Shown here in pieces: positions 9,177 through 19,516 of a stretch of DNA of 64,000 nucleotides. This DNA comes from JALJPB01 sp034111045. Its GTDB lineage: Bacteria > Pseudomonadota > Gammaproteobacteria > Enterobacterales > Alteromonadaceae. The DNA is taken from the NCBI GenBank assembly GCA_034111045.1, contig JAWUYA010000003.1, positions 4,013-68,012 of the forward strand. The letters are read 5' to 3'. Below the pieces are notes generated by a model. It was not told where the DNA came from. It made no database searches and saw only the letters and a list, made by a program, of their open reading frames with translations. Numbering within the stretch: the first letter of the stretch is position 1; each line of letters opens with the position of its first letter. The translations under genes were made by a program, and so were the position numbers.

Positions 9177-9452
9177 ATGGAATTTGAAACATTAGCCAAA
9201 CTTTATCAATACTTTGATGATTTAGCCGACCAACAAGCAAGTAGTGATACGTTATTTGCCAGTAGTTACATTAGAGGCTTCCTTGGATTAGCTGCGGGTC
9301 AGTTTGGTGATGAACAGCAAATATTAAGCCTAGCTTTAGCGGCAACTGTGAGTGAAAAATTGCATGACGCACGAGCAGAGTTAACACCAAAAGACCGAGT
9401 ATTAGTGAATCAGTATTGGCAAGAGATTAGTCTAGCTTTTAATTCGGTTTAG
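9177..9452 (+). CDS. yfcL: YfcL family protein
   Basis: A 91-residue, probably all-helical cytoplasmic protein that matches E. coli YfcL in length and in the central block LFASSYIRGFLGLAAGQF and the later LTPKDRVLVNQYW. The function is unknown. It follows the NAD-kinase-like gene by 28 bases with a GGAAGT ribosome site, so epmC, the kinase-like gene and yfcL look like one operon; yfcL and yfcM (epmC) are also neighbours in enteric bacteria. Confidence 0.85.
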   Translation: MEFETLAKLYQYFDDLADQQASSDTLFASSYIRGFLGLAAGQFGDEQQILSLALAATVSEKLHDARAELTPKDRVLVNQYWQEISLAFNSV

Positions 9453-9483
9453 CGTATATAAAGACTAAAATTTGACTGATCAA

Positions 9484-11624
9484 ATGAAATTGACAAAAAT
9501 TGCAGTGGCATTCATTGGCTTGATATTTTTTGTTGCTTGCTCTGAACAAACAACTAAAACAACGCCTTTGTCACCACAACAAAAAAAAGTTTTGCACGAA
9601 GTTAAACAATCAAAGGGGCAAAACTTATATAAGTATCAGTAAGAGTGATCCCCCCTTTAAATGGCAAACAGAACGCTTTGCAGATATTCGAGTATTACGC
9701 TATCAAGTTCCCGGCTTTAAAGAGCTTCCGTTAGCGACTAAACACTTGTTGTTTTACTTATATAAAGCGGCCCTTTCAGGTCGTGATATAACGTGGGATC
9801 AAAATTACAAATTCAATTTAATTATTCGTCAATCACTTGAAGCGGTTATTCGCAAATACTCTGGCGATAGAACGACCGAAGAATTTCAACGATTTAATAT
9901 CTACACAAAGCGTGTTTGGTTCTCAAATGGTATTCATCATCATTATCTGTCGAGCAAAATTATGCCTGAATTTTCAGTGAAAAGTTTTAATGATTATCTA
10001 TTAAATGTAGCAAGTAGCGGTCTGTTACCTTTAGATGAGCATCAAACCGCCCCTCAATTAATAAACGAATTAATCCCTATTATTTTTGATAGTAATATTG
10101 CGCGTAAAATGGTTGATCAGTCCCCTGATATAGATAATGTTGTCGCCTCATCAGTTAATTATTATGAGAATATAACCGAACAAGAAGTTATCGATTTTTA
10201 TAAAGACAAAAAGATTGTAGCGGATAAACGTCCCATGTCTCGGGGATTAAATTCAAAGTTAGTTAAAATAAAGGGACAGGTAGTTGAGCAAGTATGGAAA
10301 GTTGGCGGTATGTACGACGAATCAATTAGCGAAATTGTACGTTGGTTAGATAAAGCGGCGATGGTGGCAGAGAATAAGCAACAACAAAAAGCACTGACGT
10401 TGTTAGTTAAATATTACCGCTCGGGTGATTTAAAAGACTTTGATGATTATTCAATTGCATGGCTTAAAGATATTAACTCTGATGTAGACGTTATTAATGG
10501 CTTTATCGAAGTATATAACGATCCCTTATCTTATCGTGGTTCATTCGAGTCGGTTGTTGCGGTTAAAGATCATCAGGCGAGCAAAGTGATTTCGGCAATT
10601 TCTCAACAAGCTCAGTGGTTTGAAGATAACTCTCCATTAATTGACTCACATAAAAAGAAAGAAGTTAAAGGTATTACCGGTAAAGCTATTACCGTTGTTA
10701 TTGAGTCGGGTGATGCATCACCATCAACCCCTATTGGTATAAATTTACCTAACGCTAACTGGATCAGAGCTGAGCATGGTTCTAAGTCGGTAAGTTTAAT
10801 TAATATTGTTAATGCTTATGATAATGTTAAAGGTGAATCGTTAGCTGAGTTTGTTTGGAATGACACAGAGCTTAAGCGCGCTAAAGAATTTGGCCCGTTA
10901 GGGGCACACTTACATACCGACTTACATGAAGTTATAGGCCACGCCTCAGGACAAATTAATGAAGGCGTGGGCACACCAAAAGAAACGTTAAAGCAGTATT
11001 CATCGGCCCTTGAAGAAGGTCGTGCTTGATCTCATGGCACTTTATTATCTTATGGATAGTAAACTCCTTGATATGGGTATCATGCCGAGTATTGAAGTCG
11101 GTAAAGCAAGTTATGACAGTTATATTCGTAACGGCATGATGCTGCAATTACGTCGGTTGAAAATGGGTGAAGAGATTGAAGAAGCGCATATGCGTAACCG
11201 TCAATTAATTGCGAGCTGGGCTTTTGAAAAAGGCGCTAAAGATAATGTGATTGAAAAACGCATTCGTGATGGTAAAACTTATTTTGTCATTAAAGATTAT
11301 GACAAACTACGGCATTTATTTGGTGAGTTGTTACGTGAACTGCAACGAATCAAATCAGAAGGTGATTTTGCAGCGGGTAAAGCATTAATTGAAGGTTATG
11401 CGGTGAAAGTTGATGTGACATTACATCAAGAAGTACTTAACCGTTATCAGAAATTAAATTTAGCCCCTTACTCTGGTTTTATAAATCCTAAGCTTGAAGC
11501 GGTTTATGAAGATGGTCAAGAGGCGGGGAAAATTATCGACGTTACCATCAGCTATCCTAATGACTTCCAGCAACAAATGTTGGAATACTCTGAAGATTAT
11601 GGTTTATTACCGTCAATAAACTAA
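9484..11624 (+). pseudogene. Dipeptidyl-peptidase III (M49) lipoprotein gene with two frameshifts
   Basis: The locus encodes a zinc exopeptidase of family M49, but in three frames. The ATG at 9484 gives a lipoprotein signal (MKLTKIAVAFIGLIFFVACS, cysteine at residue 19) and runs to a stop at 9640. A frame shifted by one base then carries the main domain to 11029, including the zinc motif HEVIGH at 10925-10942. One extra T at 11026-11027 breaks the gene inside the second zinc motif EEGRAD, and the last 200 residues continue in a third frame to 11624. Apart from these two points the protein is intact over about 710 codons without stops, so the damage is recent or the two sites are sequencing errors. 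Confidence 0.85.
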
Positions 11625-11707
11625 ACACTGAGGGATTGCTCCGATAATTTCTGTGTTAATAAAAAAATGTTAATTCATCCGCATTACAATTTTTTAGGTG
11701 CAACATA

Positions 11708-12076
11708 TTGAAAGATAAACTGACTATTGTCATTAAGGTATTATTTCCCTATCGAAAAATCGCTCTGATAGCCAGTTTTTCATTGGCTGTGATCATAGTC
11801 TGTAGTTTTATTTTTCTGTCCCCTGTAAAGCAGAATGTTATTGTCATACCTTGTTTATTAGTTATGCTTTGGTGCTTGTTATGTTATTTGATTTTGGTGT
11901 TTTTACATACGAAGACAACACAATTTGCATTGGAGTCTGGACAAAATAATAATATGTTTAATCGGCTTAAAAGGGCTGTTCAACGAAGTGTTTATTATTG
12001 TTTAGGTTGGCTTTTACTGTTATTAACCCTAGCGCTTAGCATTCTAACGTTTCGAATACTCAATACGTGGGTGTAA
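11708..12076 (+). CDS. Hypothetical small membrane protein
   Basis: I do not recognise this 122-residue protein. It shows an N-terminal amphipathic stretch, three hydrophobic segments (about 18-35, 43-66 and 95-118) and a short basic cytoplasmic loop with NMFNRLKRAVQRS. The start is a TTG at 11708 with an AGGTG ribosome site eight bases upstream; no ATG is available before residue 53. It follows the broken peptidase gene and has no clear partner. Real coding is likely from the membrane pattern, but not certain. Confidence 0.6.
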   Translation: MKDKLTIVIKVLFPYRKIALIASFSLAVIIVCSFIFLSPVKQNVIVIPCLLVMLWCLLCYLILVFLHTKTTQFALESGQNNNMFNRLKRAVQRSVYYCLGWLLLLLTLALSILTFRILNTWV

Positions 12077-12496
12077 ATGGAATACCGATAGCAAGGATTT
12101 TTGTTCATAATAGTTGTTATTTAACGGCGATGAAAGCATAAAATTAGCCTCTATTATTTACTTTGGCTATTTTTGACTGATGAAAATAAATTAAGCGTGG
12201 TGTTGTTGAAATAAGTAAGGCTATCACTAGCGTATTGATTGAAAGTAATATTGCGTTTTCTATTAGTGAGGATAAGCAAGATAAAGAGCAAAGTGATAAA
12301 TTTACTGAGTAGATAAGATCAGGCGCATTGTAGCTATATCCGAGAATCCATAAGGCTGATTGACGTAACTGTTGAAAAGGCTGATTGATTAAGCGCTGAT
12401 TATGGAAGTACTAGCCTTACATCGAGTAGCATACTGCTTAGAAATAACCGCTGTATTTAAAAAGAGACTTTACCCTAAAAGTCTCTTTTTTCATCT
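12077..12496. other. Intergenic region with trp operon terminator
   Basis: No gene is evident. A short open stretch at about 12190-12312 has no start codon and no similarity I recognise. At 12459-12490 a 13-base inverted repeat with A and T flanks forms a terminator, placed seven bases after the trpA stop on the minus strand. Confidence 0.7.
12459..12490 (-). terminator. Terminator at the end of the trp operon
   Basis: Arms 12478-12490 and 12459-12471 are complementary over 13 bases with a six-base loop. Read on the minus strand the hairpin ends in a T-run just after the trpA stop codon. It can work on both strands. Confidence 0.88.
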
Positions 12497-13339
12497 CTAC
12501 AAGCTAGCGGTAGTCGCTGCTTTCATTGAGCTAACAAATTCACCTAATGTGGCTATCATCGTTTTATGATCATTGAGGTTGTCTTCAATAATTTTAACTA
12601 CAGCAGAGCCACTAATCGCGCCCTTTGCGCCAGCGGATAATGCTTCTCGCACTTGCTCAGGTTTTGAAATACCAAAACCTGCAACCGCTGGCGGCGCACG
12701 ATATTCTTTTAGTGTGTCAATTAAATGTGTTCCTGGTATTTTAGCCTGTGTTTCACTACCGGTAACGCCTGAGCGGGTCAGTACATAAGTATATCCCCTG
12801 CTAAAAGAAGCGACTTCACGGAGGGTGTCATCACTGGCATTTGGTGGCGCGATGAATATAGGTGCAATGCCATTTTTCAAAGCAGCTTCTTGAAAAGGTT
12901 TACTCTCACGAATGGGTAAGTCTGCAATTAATACGGAATCAACGCCTACAGTAGCCATGTCATGATAAAAATTATCAAGGCCGCGAGCGAATACTAAATT
13001 GCCATAAAGTAATAAACCTATCGGTATGTTAGGTGCATATTCGCGAACCTTCGCCAGTATATCGATGCAAACATCAGTGTCTGTACCTGATTTTATTGCC
13101 CGTAATGCTGCCTTTTGAATAGTGATGCCGTCAGCGCTAGGGTCTGAAAATGGAATACCTAATTCAAGCGCATCAGCGCCTGCATCAATTAATGTTTTGA
13201 TTAATGCCAATGACTGTTCAGCATTGGGATCACCGATAGTGACAAAAGGAATAAATGCGCCTTCATTTTTTTTAGCTAATGATGAAAATACTTGATCATA
13301 TCTAAACCCTGCATGGGTTTGGTTGTTGAAGTTTGACAT
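12497..13339 (-). CDS. trpA: Tryptophan synthase alpha subunit
   Basis: TrpA splits indole-3-glycerol phosphate into indole and glyceraldehyde 3-phosphate and channels indole to TrpB. The 280-residue TIM-barrel protein keeps the catalytic glutamate and aspartate in ALELGIPFSDPSADG (about residues 57-71) and the phosphate-binding end with GFGISKPEQV and GAISGSAVVK. Its ATG shares one base with the trpB stop (TAATG), and the ribosome site GGAG lies inside trpB, so translation is coupled. It is the last gene of the operon. Confidence 0.98.
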   Translation of the reverse strand: MSNFNNQTHAGFRYDQVFSSLAKKNEGAFIPFVTIGDPNAEQSLALIKTLIDAGADALELGIPFSDPSADGITIQKAALRAIKSGTDTDVCIDILAKVREYAPNIPIGLLLYGNLVFARGLDNFYHDMATVGVDSVLIADLPIRESKPFQEAALKNGIAPIFIAPPNASDDTLREVASFSRGYTYVLTRSGVTGSETQAKIPGTHLIDTLKEYRAPPAVAGFGISKPEQVREALSAGAKGAISGSAVVKIIEDNLNDHKTMIATLGEFVSSMKAATTASL

Positions 13340-14571
13340 TATTTATCTCCGTTATATGAAGGCGCTAAAATTGTATGTACCTGGGCTAAATCTTTATCAC
13401 CTCGTCCTGAAAGATTCACTAAAAATATTGTTTCTTCAGTGACTGCAGCGGCCATTTTTAAAGCGTGAGCTAGTGCATGAGAGGGCTCTAATGCGGGAAT
13501 AATACCTTCATTTAAGGCTAATGCCTGAAAAGCCTCTAGTGCTTCATCATCATTAATAGGCACGTATTGAGCTCGTCCTAAATCTTTTAGATGTGCATGT
13601 TGTGGGCCTACAGCAGGGTAGTCAAGACCTGCCGATACTGAGTATGACTCTTCAATTTGGCCATGTTTATCTTGCATGATGTAGGTATAATTACCGTGTA
13701 ACATTCCCTTTGTTCCCGCAACTAAGGTTGCGCCATGTTCGTTGGTACCTATGCCTTTACCACCGGCTTCAACACCAATAAGTTTAACGCTATCTTCTTT
13801 AATAAAATCATTAAACATACCGATAGCATTTGAACCGCCACCGACACAAGCGATGACGTAATCAGGAAGTCGGCCTTCTTCTTTAAGTATTTGCGCTTTA
13901 GCTTCTTCGCCAATCATTTTTTGAAATTCACGAACAATTGTTGGGAAAGGATGTGGTCCCGCTGCAGTGCCTAATAAATAATGGGTGTCTTCATAATTGG
14001 CTGACCAGTCGCGTAATGCTTCATTTACCGCATCCTTTAATGTGCCAGAGCCAGCAGTAACTGGAATGACTGTTGCCCCCATTAATTTCATTCTAAATAC
14101 ATTGGGCTGTTGACGTTCGCAATCTACAGCACCCATATAAACTCTACATTTGAGTCCTAATAATGAACAAGCGATTGCCGTAGCTACTCCATGTTGTCCA
14201 GCACCTGTTTCAGCAATAATCTCAGTTTTCCCCATGCGCTTAGCTAATAAAGCTTGGCCTAAGACTTGATTGGTTTTATGAGCACCACCGTGCAATAAAT
14301 CTTCACGTTTAAGGTAAATTTTTGCTAAAGGGTTTTTAACAATGTTTCGACAAAGTGTTAGAGGGGTTGGTCGACCTGCATAATTAGTTAACAGGTTATT
14401 AAACTCTGTTAAAAAAGCTTCATCAGTTTGAGACTCAATAAAAGCTTGCTCTAACTGTTCTAAAGCAGGGACTAATAGTTCACCAACAAACATGCCGCCA
14501 AACTCTCCAAAATAGGCTGGTAAGGTTGTTTTGTTTTTTGTATTAGTAGTTGTCATGACTAATTGTTCCAT
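13339..14571 (-). CDS. trpB: Tryptophan synthase beta subunit
   Basis: TrpB is the pyridoxal-phosphate enzyme that joins indole and serine to make tryptophan. The 410-residue protein contains the cofactor lysine in LLHGGAHKTNQVLGQALLAK, the phosphate-binding CVGGGSNAIGMF and the C-terminal FLVNLSGRGDKDL. The first ATG at 14571 lies two bases after the trpCF stop; a second in-frame ATG at 14556 gives a start closer to the usual family N terminus, and the choice between them is open. It forms the alpha2-beta2 complex with TrpA. Confidence 0.98.
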   Translation of the reverse strand: MEQLVMTTTNTKNKTTLPAYFGEFGGMFVGELLVPALEQLEQAFIESQTDEAFLTEFNNLLTNYAGRPTPLTLCRNIVKNPLAKIYLKREDLLHGGAHKTNQVLGQALLAKRMGKTEIIAETGAGQHGVATAIACSLLGLKCRVYMGAVDCERQQPNVFRMKLMGATVIPVTAGSGTLKDAVNEALRDWSANYEDTHYLLGTAAGPHPFPTIVREFQKMIGEEAKAQILKEEGRLPDYVIACVGGGSNAIGMFNDFIKEDSVKLIGVEAGGKGIGTNEHGATLVAGTKGMLHGNYTYIMQDKHGQIEESYSVSAGLDYPAVGPQHAHLKDLGRAQYVPINDDEALEAFQALALNEGIIPALEPSHALAHALKMAAAVTEETIFLVNLSGRGDKDLAQVHTILAPSYNGDK

Positions 14572-14573
14572 AT

Positions 14574-16049
14574 TTAATAATGTCTGATAGTTGCGAAAAG
14601 CTTATTGAGTTTGTCGCTACATTTTATACCTGGGCTAGTTTCAACACCTGAGTTGATGTCCAAACCATATAAATCTTGAGCAGCCATGGTTTCTATGGCT
14701 TCTTCGATGTTTTCTTGATTGAGCCCTCCCGCTAGAAAGCAGGTGGAAAAATCCTGTTGGCTCTCGCCTAACACTCGCCAAGAAAAAACACGACCACTGC
14801 CTGCCTTTTTGCCATCAAGGACAAAGTGTTTTGCTGTTGCTGTTAATGTTGGTACTTGTTCATCAACGGCAACCGCTTTCCATATTTGGCAATTAGCCGC
14901 TAATTTGCTACTTAATTGGCCAATATAATCTGAATCTTCATTACCGTGTAATTGCACTGCACTAAGGTTAAGTGCGTTAGCAAGTTCAGCGACACCATCA
15001 ATAGCATGATTAACAAATACGCCGACGTAATTGAGTGATGGCACTTGTTGGCAAATCTCTAGTGCTTGTGATTTTGTTATGTACCTTGGCGATTTTTCAG
15101 CAAAAATCAAACCACCAAATTCCGCGCCTGCATCACTGGCTGCTATGGCCTGTGCTGGTGTTGTTAGACCACAAACCTTGTTATGGCCGAAAATAAGTTG
15201 CCGACAAGCCAAATCAATATCTGCTGCTGCCATCACTGAGCTACCCACTAAAAATCCATCCACTGCCGGAGCAAGTTCTCGTACTTGGTTATTGGTATAA
15301 ATACCAGACTCTGATATTAGTATACGATCATCTGGTAAGCTTGGTGCAAAATCAAAGGTACGAGCAATATCGGTTGATAAATCACGTAGGTTACGGTTAT
15401 TAATACCTATGAGTTTTGCACCTAATGTGATGGCTCTATCTCGTTCTTCTTCTGTTGATATTTCTGTTAATATTGCTAAATTGTATTGTTCAGCAACATT
15501 CGCTAGCTCAAGGTATTGCTCATCATTAAGCACGCTTAACATTAATAGAATAGCATCAGCACCATAATAACGGGCTAAATAGACTTGGTAAGTATCAATG
15601 AAAAAGTCCTTATTAAGTACCGGGCAGCTAACAGTGTCAGTGACTACTTTTAAATAATCATAATGACCTTGAAAATATTTTTCATCAGTTAATACTGAGA
15701 TTGCTGCTGCGTATTTATCATAAATTTGGCAAATGCTTTTAATATCAAAATCTGGACGGATTAACCCTTTTGATGGCGACGCTTTTTTACATTCTAATAT
15801 AAAGCCGGCGTTAGGATTATCTTTAGTACGGCGAAGTGCAGCATACATATCCTTTGTACTTGGTACTAACTGGTTAATAAAACTCCCCAGTGGTAATTTT
15901 TCTTTGAGCTCAGCGACAGCAGCGAGTTTATCGATAACTATTTTTTCTAAGACATTAGGTAAGTTTGTTGCTAAATCGCTTGCTAGATTTTTATGTGGTT
16001 GATTCTCTACTTGGTTGTTTTGAGTTTTCTGGTGAGTTTTGTTATTCAT
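14574..16049 (-). CDS. trpCF: Bifunctional indole-3-glycerol phosphate synthase / phosphoribosylanthranilate isomerase
   Basis: The fused enzyme carries out two successive steps of tryptophan synthesis. Of 491 residues, about 33-290 are the TrpC domain (ECKKASPSKGLIRPDFD, later LIGINNRNLRDL and ILISESGI) and about 293-491 the TrpF domain (KVCGLTTPAQAIAASDAGA and the end with GLDINSGVETSPGIK). The first 32 residues are a polar, asparagine- and glutamine-rich extension not usual for TrpC. The gene overlaps trpD by four bases (ATGA). The fusion is typical of gammaproteobacteria. Confidence 0.97.
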   Translation of the reverse strand: MNNKTHQKTQNNQVENQPHKNLASDLATNLPNVLEKIVIDKLAAVAELKEKLPLGSFINQLVPSTKDMYAALRRTKDNPNAGFILECKKASPSKGLIRPDFDIKSICQIYDKYAAAISVLTDEKYFQGHYDYLKVVTDTVSCPVLNKDFFIDTYQVYLARYYGADAILLMLSVLNDEQYLELANVAEQYNLAILTEISTEEERDRAITLGAKLIGINNRNLRDLSTDIARTFDFAPSLPDDRILISESGIYTNNQVRELAPAVDGFLVGSSVMAAADIDLACRQLIFGHNKVCGLTTPAQAIAASDAGAEFGGLIFAEKSPRYITKSQALEICQQVPSLNYVGVFVNHAIDGVAELANALNLSAVQLHGNEDSDYIGQLSSKLAANCQIWKAVAVDEQVPTLTATAKHFVLDGKKAGSGRVFSWRVLGESQQDFSTCFLAGGLNQENIEEAIETMAAQDLYGLDINSGVETSPGIKCSDKLNKLFATIRHY

Positions 16050-17068
16050 GACGGTTGTTCTTCTTGATTTGATACACTGACTAAGGTTGCTAAGGTTGCC
16101 GCTGCTTTTCCTGACGCTAATACTTTGCTGGCCAGCTGGGCTGCTTCTTTTAAGCTGTCGGTTTTATCGTGTAAATAAAGTAAAGCTGCGCAGTTGATAA
16201 TTACCGCAGCGTTATGGGCATCCTCACCATTACCAGAGAGTATAGATGTAATAATGTCGGCATTTTCTCTTGGGGTGCCACCTTTAATTGCCGAAAGAGG
16301 ATAACGCTGTAAACCAAAATCTTCAGGGCTAATTTGTTTTTTGACTAATTGATCGTTGTTAATTTCAGTTAGGTCAGTTGTGCCGTGCAAAGCAATTTCA
16401 TCTAAGCCGCTACCGTGAACCACCCAAGCTCGTTTCACACCTGTAAGCATTAGGGTTTTGGCAAGGGTTTCGATCAACTCAGGAGTGTAAACACCGAGTA
16501 ACATAACACTTGGCTGTGCGGGATTTACCAGTGGTCCTATAATATTGAACATGGTGCGTATGCCCATTGTTTTTCTTACGGGCGCTGCATGTTTAAAACC
16601 AGAATGATAAGCGGGAGCATATAAAAAACATAAATTTGCTTGCGCTAAACAGTCACTTGCTGTTTGCGGCGACATTATTAAATTAACTCCTAGCGCTTCA
16701 AGTAAATCTGCAGAGCCAGACATGCTAGAGACGCTGCGGTTACCATGTTTTGCCATTTTTAAGCCGCAAGCCGCCGCTAATATTGCTGCCGTAGTTGAAA
16801 TGTTGATGGTGTTGGCCCCGTCACCACCTGTGCCAACACAATCGGCGACAGGAAATTCTTGTACTGGGAATGCTCTAGCTGAACGTCTAATGGCAATAGC
16901 AGCCCCTGCAATTTCTTCAGGGGTTTCTCCTTTTATTTTTAATGCCGTTAATACCGAAGCAAGCAAAGCAGGTTCAATTTCACCCTTGATCATTAGGTTA
17001 AAAAATTCATCGGCTTGATTTTTCGTTAATGCATGTCTTTCAATAAGTTGCGCTAACACCTTAGACAT
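16046..17068 (-). CDS. trpD: Anthranilate phosphoribosyltransferase
   Basis: TrpD transfers phosphoribose from PRPP to anthranilate. The 340-residue protein has the glycine-rich PRPP motif CVGTGGDGANTINIST near residue 81, KHGNRSVSSMSGSADLLEALG and the block RTMFNIIGPLVNPA. It is a stand-alone TrpD, not fused to TrpG as in enteric bacteria. The ATG at 17068 lies inside the end of trpG (eight-base overlap) with AAGGA eight bases upstream. Confidence 0.97.
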   Translation of the reverse strand: MSKVLAQLIERHALTKNQADEFFNLMIKGEIEPALLASVLTALKIKGETPEEIAGAAIAIRRSARAFPVQEFPVADCVGTGGDGANTINISTTAAILAAACGLKMAKHGNRSVSSMSGSADLLEALGVNLIMSPQTASDCLAQANLCFLYAPAYHSGFKHAAPVRKTMGIRTMFNIIGPLVNPAQPSVMLLGVYTPELIETLAKTLMLTGVKRAWVVHGSGLDEIALHGTTDLTEINNDQLVKKQISPEDFGLQRYPLSAIKGGTPRENADIITSILSGNGEDAHNAAVIINCAALLYLHDKTDSLKEAAQLASKVLASGKAAATLATLVSVSNQEEQPS

Positions 17069-17726
17069 AATTATTTCCTTGTGCTTTTAAAGACAGTAAA
17101 TGTTCAATACTTTGGGCTAATAAATTACTGCCATAAGTGGTTAATATTGACTCAGGGTGAAATTGAAAACCGATAATCGCTGCCTGTTGATGTTCAATTG
17201 CCATCGGTAGATGGTCACCTTGAACGGTAGTGAAATGTGCCGTTATATCGAGCGCCGAGGGCACTTTTGTTGCCACTAATGAGTGATACCGAGCAACAGG
17301 TAAAGGATTGACAACATGGTTAAATACCCCTTGTTGATTATGTTCAATAGAGGAAGATTTACCGTGAACAATTTCTGGAGCACGGTCAATAATACCACCA
17401 AAGTATTGTATTAAGGCTTGATGACCTAAACAGATACCTAGGATGGGAGTTTTACCGACTGACTTTTCAATCAGATCCATTAAACAACCTGCATGGCTAG
17501 GGTTACCAGGGCCAGGTGATAATACTAACAAGACTTGTTGGTTAGGCACTTGTTGAATCTTGTCAATTTCAGCCAGAATAAAAGTAGCACTTAAGGTATT
17601 GCGATAAACAACAGGTTCAAATCCTAACGTTTGAAATTCATCCACTAAGTTGTAGGTGAATGAATCTAGATTGTCTAACATCACTATCTTAGTGTTTATT
17701 TTGGTTAATGTGGCAGAATGACTCAT
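17061..17726 (-). CDS. trpG: Anthranilate synthase glutamine amidotransferase subunit
   Basis: TrpG supplies ammonia from glutamine to TrpE. The 221-residue class I amidotransferase has the nucleophile cysteine in ILGICLGHQALIQYFGG and the catalytic pair in FQFHPESILT. Two in-frame ATGs exist; the strong GAGGAG ribosome site (17734-17739) is one base from the first (17732) and seven bases from the second (17726), so the second is chosen. This start overlaps the trpE stop as ATGA. Confidence 0.97.
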   Translation of the reverse strand: MSHSATLTKINTKIVMLDNLDSFTYNLVDEFQTLGFEPVVYRNTLSATFILAEIDKIQQVPNQQVLLVLSPGPGNPSHAGCLMDLIEKSVGKTPILGICLGHQALIQYFGGIIDRAPEIVHGKSSSIEHNQQGVFNHVVNPLPVARYHSLVATKVPSALDITAHFTTVQGDHLPMAIEHQQAAIIGFQFHPESILTTYGSNLLAQSIEHLLSLKAQGNNYV

Positions 17727-19360
17727 GACCATACTCCTCTTTGAGTTCGGTCATTTGCCAAGGCTATGGCATTTAATACCGCTTGTGCTTTTTGGCGAGT
17801 TTCATTGGTTTCAGCTTGTGGAATTGAGTCGTAAACCACACCGGCACCTGCTTGAATTTGAGCAATTCCATCTTTGACAAAAGCTGATCTAATGACAATG
17901 CAGGTATCCATTTCACCCATACCAGTAATATAACCAACCGCACCGCCATAACTGCCGCGACGTTTGCCTTCAACTCGGCGAATAAGCTCGGTCGCTTTTA
18001 TTTTAGGTGCGCCAGAGAGGGTGCCCATATTCATACAAGCTTGATAAGCGTGTAAGGCATCGAGTTCAAGAGATAGGGTGCCACAAACTCTCGATACCAG
18101 GTGCATAACATGAGAGTAACGGTCAACCTTTAATAAATCAGCAACATGGCGAGTCCCTGCCTGACTTACTCGAGCAATATCATTCCTTGCTAGGTCAACT
18201 AACATAACGTGTTCAGCTAATTCTTTTTTATCCAGACGCAATTCAAGTTCTATTCGGCTATCTAGGTCTAGGCAGATGCTACCATCACTTTTTAATCCTC
18301 TAGGACGTGTACCTGCTATGGGGTAAATTTCGACTTGTCGGTTATGTTGTTGATATTTTATTGCTGATTCTGGAGAAGCGCCAAAAATACAAAATTCACT
18401 GTCCTTTAAATAGAACATATAAGGACTAGGGTTACTGATTTTAAGCTCTTGGTAGGCTAACTCGCAGTCGAGGCAAGGTAAACTGAAGGTACGTGAAGGT
18501 ACTACTTGAAAAATGTCACCAGCGCGAATGTTTTCTTTTAAGTTATCAACAATTTCACAAAACTCTTCATCATTTTTATCGGTAGTTATCATTACCGATA
18601 AATCTGAAGACGGTATTTTTGCTTGACGGAAGTCAGTCTCAGTTTTGGGGGTGATATCTTCGGATAATAGCATTTTATAATCGGCAACACGTTGAGTGAT
18701 CTCTGCACTATAGTTAGTGTGTTCTTCATAACTAAAGATATTAGCAATGATCTCTGTTGACTGACGTTCATGGTCAATAATGACTAAAGTTTCGGCTAAA
18801 TAATAAACAAAATCAGGGCAAGTGTTTTCACCCTCAACTACTTGAGGTAATCGCTCACTAACTGCAATCATATCAAATGCAAAGACACCACCTAGAAAAA
18901 CAGCAAAAGGGTGGTTGGTCTGATTTTCAAGTCGGTTATAAAGACGTAAGCTTTCAAAAGGGTTGATTGCCAGTAATCGAGATTTTTCATCAAGCTCATT
19001 AGCCACCACAGGAAATTTGGCGATGAGTGCTTGAGCCGTAGTATTTTCACACTGACATCTTTTAAAACTGAGCTCTGCCAGTGTTGACAATTGTTTTGCG
19101 GCAAAGGCAATTGCTGCAATGCCATTTTTTGATAATGGACTAAAAGTGACGGTATCATCATTACAGACTATTTTTACTGCAGCATTAGTCAGTAGTAGGC
19201 TTTTTAATAAGTGCTTTTTATCTATTTCAGCAGATTCTAATAATATGTTGTGATCTTTATCTTTACACAATAAACGATAAACGTTTAATGGATCACTTTG
19301 GTAAGCTGCAGGTTCAGTAATAGTCTTTACTGAACCTAAGTTTTTCGATGTTTTTTTCAT
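17723..19360 (-). CDS. trpE: Anthranilate synthase component I
   Basis: TrpE makes anthranilate from chorismate using ammonia from TrpG. The 545-residue protein keeps the tryptophan feedback motif LLES at residues 40-43, the chorismate-binding motif PIAGTRPRG, and the C-terminal LSGAPKIKATELIRRVEG. This suggests normal feedback inhibition. It is the first structural gene of the operon and is controlled by the attenuator at 19517-19653. Confidence 0.98.
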   Translation of the reverse strand: MKKTSKNLGSVKTITEPAAYQSDPLNVYRLLCKDKDHNILLESAEIDKKHLLKSLLLTNAAVKIVCNDDTVTFSPLSKNGIAAIAFAAKQLSTLAELSFKRCQCENTTAQALIAKFPVVANELDEKSRLLAINPFESLRLYNRLENQTNHPFAVFLGGVFAFDMIAVSERLPQVVEGENTCPDFVYYLAETLVIIDHERQSTEIIANIFSYEEHTNYSAEITQRVADYKMLLSEDITPKTETDFRQAKIPSSDLSVMITTDKNDEEFCEIVDNLKENIRAGDIFQVVPSRTFSLPCLDCELAYQELKISNPSPYMFYLKDSEFCIFGASPESAIKYQQHNRQVEIYPIAGTRPRGLKSDGSICLDLDSRIELELRLDKKELAEHVMLVDLARNDIARVSQAGTRHVADLLKVDRYSHVMHLVSRVCGTLSLELDALHAYQACMNMGTLSGAPKIKATELIRRVEGKRRGSYGGAVGYITGMGEMDTCIVIRSAFVKDGIAQIQAGAGVVYDSIPQAETNETRQKAQAVLNAIALANDRTQRGVWS

Positions 19361-19516
19361 GGTTTTACCTTAATGATTTAATTTGTAATCTCGTCATCCT
19401 GCGTATTTAGGCAAGAGCCACCAAATAAACCATGTTTTGACTTTTTTCATTTTTTTTTCCAATTTATATCAATGTCAACAGATGTTACTGCCAATCTATT
19501 AGGTAAATTTTATAAC

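Noticed and set aside
12190..12312. Open stretch of about 38 codons after the small membrane protein
   Set aside because: It has no start codon and no similarity I recognise.
14719..16002. Plus-strand open frames opposite trpCF
   Set aside because: They are shadows of a conserved gene on the other strand and have no ribosome sites or family features.
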